Under the pieces are notes generated by a model. It saw only the letters and a list, made by a program, of their open reading frames with translations. It was not told the DNA's origin and did no database searches. 64,000 bases of DNA, taken from positions 4,987,501-5,051,500 of the forward strand of contig NC_091096.1 of NCBI RefSeq assembly GCF_024713975.1. The letters are read 5' to 3'. Both the position numbers and the translations under genes were made by a program. The DNA comes from Paralichthys olivaceus (Eukaryota > Chordata > Actinopteri > Pleuronectiformes > Paralichthyidae). Below, in pieces: positions 63,491 to 64,000 of this stretch. The stretch's first letter is position 1, and every line of letters starts with the position of its first letter.

Positions 63491-63680
63491 GGCTGAGTTT
63501 CCTTCCCTGTGTGCGGGCAGTGGGAGCACTGGGAGCCGGTCATGCCTGGTGCACCTGTCGCCTCCTCTCCTGCTCCTCTCCGGGCTCCGGCCTCTAAATA
63601 CTCCCCCCGGGGCGGACGGTGGCGCGGGAAGCTCCGTCCTCCGAGCTGCTATTGGCGGTTACACGTGGACCCGAGTCGCT
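63450..63680 (-). promoter_or_regulatory. cdc20b promoter and first exon region
   Basis: The GC-rich stretch at 63490-63680 carries a CCAAT motif (GCCAATAGCAGC, minus, about 63645-63656) and a weak TATA-like AGTATTTAGAGG near 63590, all on the minus strand upstream of the cdc20b ATG. It would also drive the mir-449 primary transcript. Beyond 63700 I see no gene to the window end. Confidence 0.45.
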
Positions 63681-64000
63681 CTTGAGTATCTGTTGGTGAT
63701 GATCAGTTCAGGGACTTGTTGTCTCCGTGTCCTGTTGGTTTCCACTGGAAACTAAAGAGACAGAAAACAAAAGAGCAACGCGGTGATGTTGTAAATCTGG
63801 AGCGTGTTCACATCAGTTAATAACACAAGGACAGACGCTTATTTCTCTTGTTTGTCAGGTAAATACCCAAACACACTCAGAGCTTTATCAGTGTTTGACA
63901 TTGTGATGATTTATTATAACAATAAGAATCATAATAAGAATAAAACAATTATGTCATCATCATTATTATAAAATGAAATAAGAAGGTATGATTAATATTA

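Overview
The window is nuclear DNA from a spiny-rayed (acanthomorph) teleost. The evidence is compact multi-exon genes with GT-AG introns, a fish-type methionine-rich gamma-M crystallin, and many short fish-type repeats (MITEs, L2-like LINE pieces, long GT and AT microsatellites). Everything was read by eye. Exon borders come from splice signals, reading-phase agreement and recalled vertebrate family members, with no alignment run.

Layout. 1-15,600 has no gene I can support and holds scattered repeats and a few small hairpins. 15,611-16,705 (-) is a gamma-M crystallin. 20,280-24,470 (+) is inpp5e, a ciliary inositol-polyphosphate 5-phosphatase ending in a CaaX box. 27,061-32,022 (-) is pmpca, the alpha subunit of the mitochondrial processing peptidase, whose 3' end faces that of inpp5e. 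32,945-34,015 (+) is a small unrecognised gene for a secreted coiled-coil protein. 34,629-47,764 (-) holds three intact granzyme A/K-like serine protease genes in a tandem segmental duplication, with an 0.85-kb-arm inverted repeat carrying an orphan granzyme first exon, and a degraded L2 LINE. 48,747-50,289 (-) is what looks like a decayed C-type lectin/FN3 gene. 52,612-63,490 (-) is cdc20b. Its second intron holds gpx8 (59,225-60,652, +) and three mir-449-type hairpins (61,488-61,940, -).

Two blocks of synteny meet here. inpp5e-pmpca are neighbours on human 9q34.3, and granzyme A/K-CDC20B-GPX8-mir-449 are neighbours on human 5q11.2. The second block is the strongest result: the fish keeps mir-449 in intron 2 of cdc20b with gpx8 nested on the opposite strand, as in mammals.

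Most unusual points: (1) the mir-449 cluster; (2) gpx8 has Ser where GPX8 normally has its peroxidatic Cys; (3) granzyme copies 2 and 3 have a changed S1 pocket (Asp189 to Ala, Gly226 to Pro) while copy 1 keeps the trypsin-like residues; (4) the cdc20b start codon lies one base out of frame with an otherwise fully phased 12-exon chain; (5) a 28-base piece of a cdc20b exon sits inside a foldback element in the neighbouring intron; (6) the large inverted repeat with its orphan exon. I saw no retrovirus, LTR element or Polinton.
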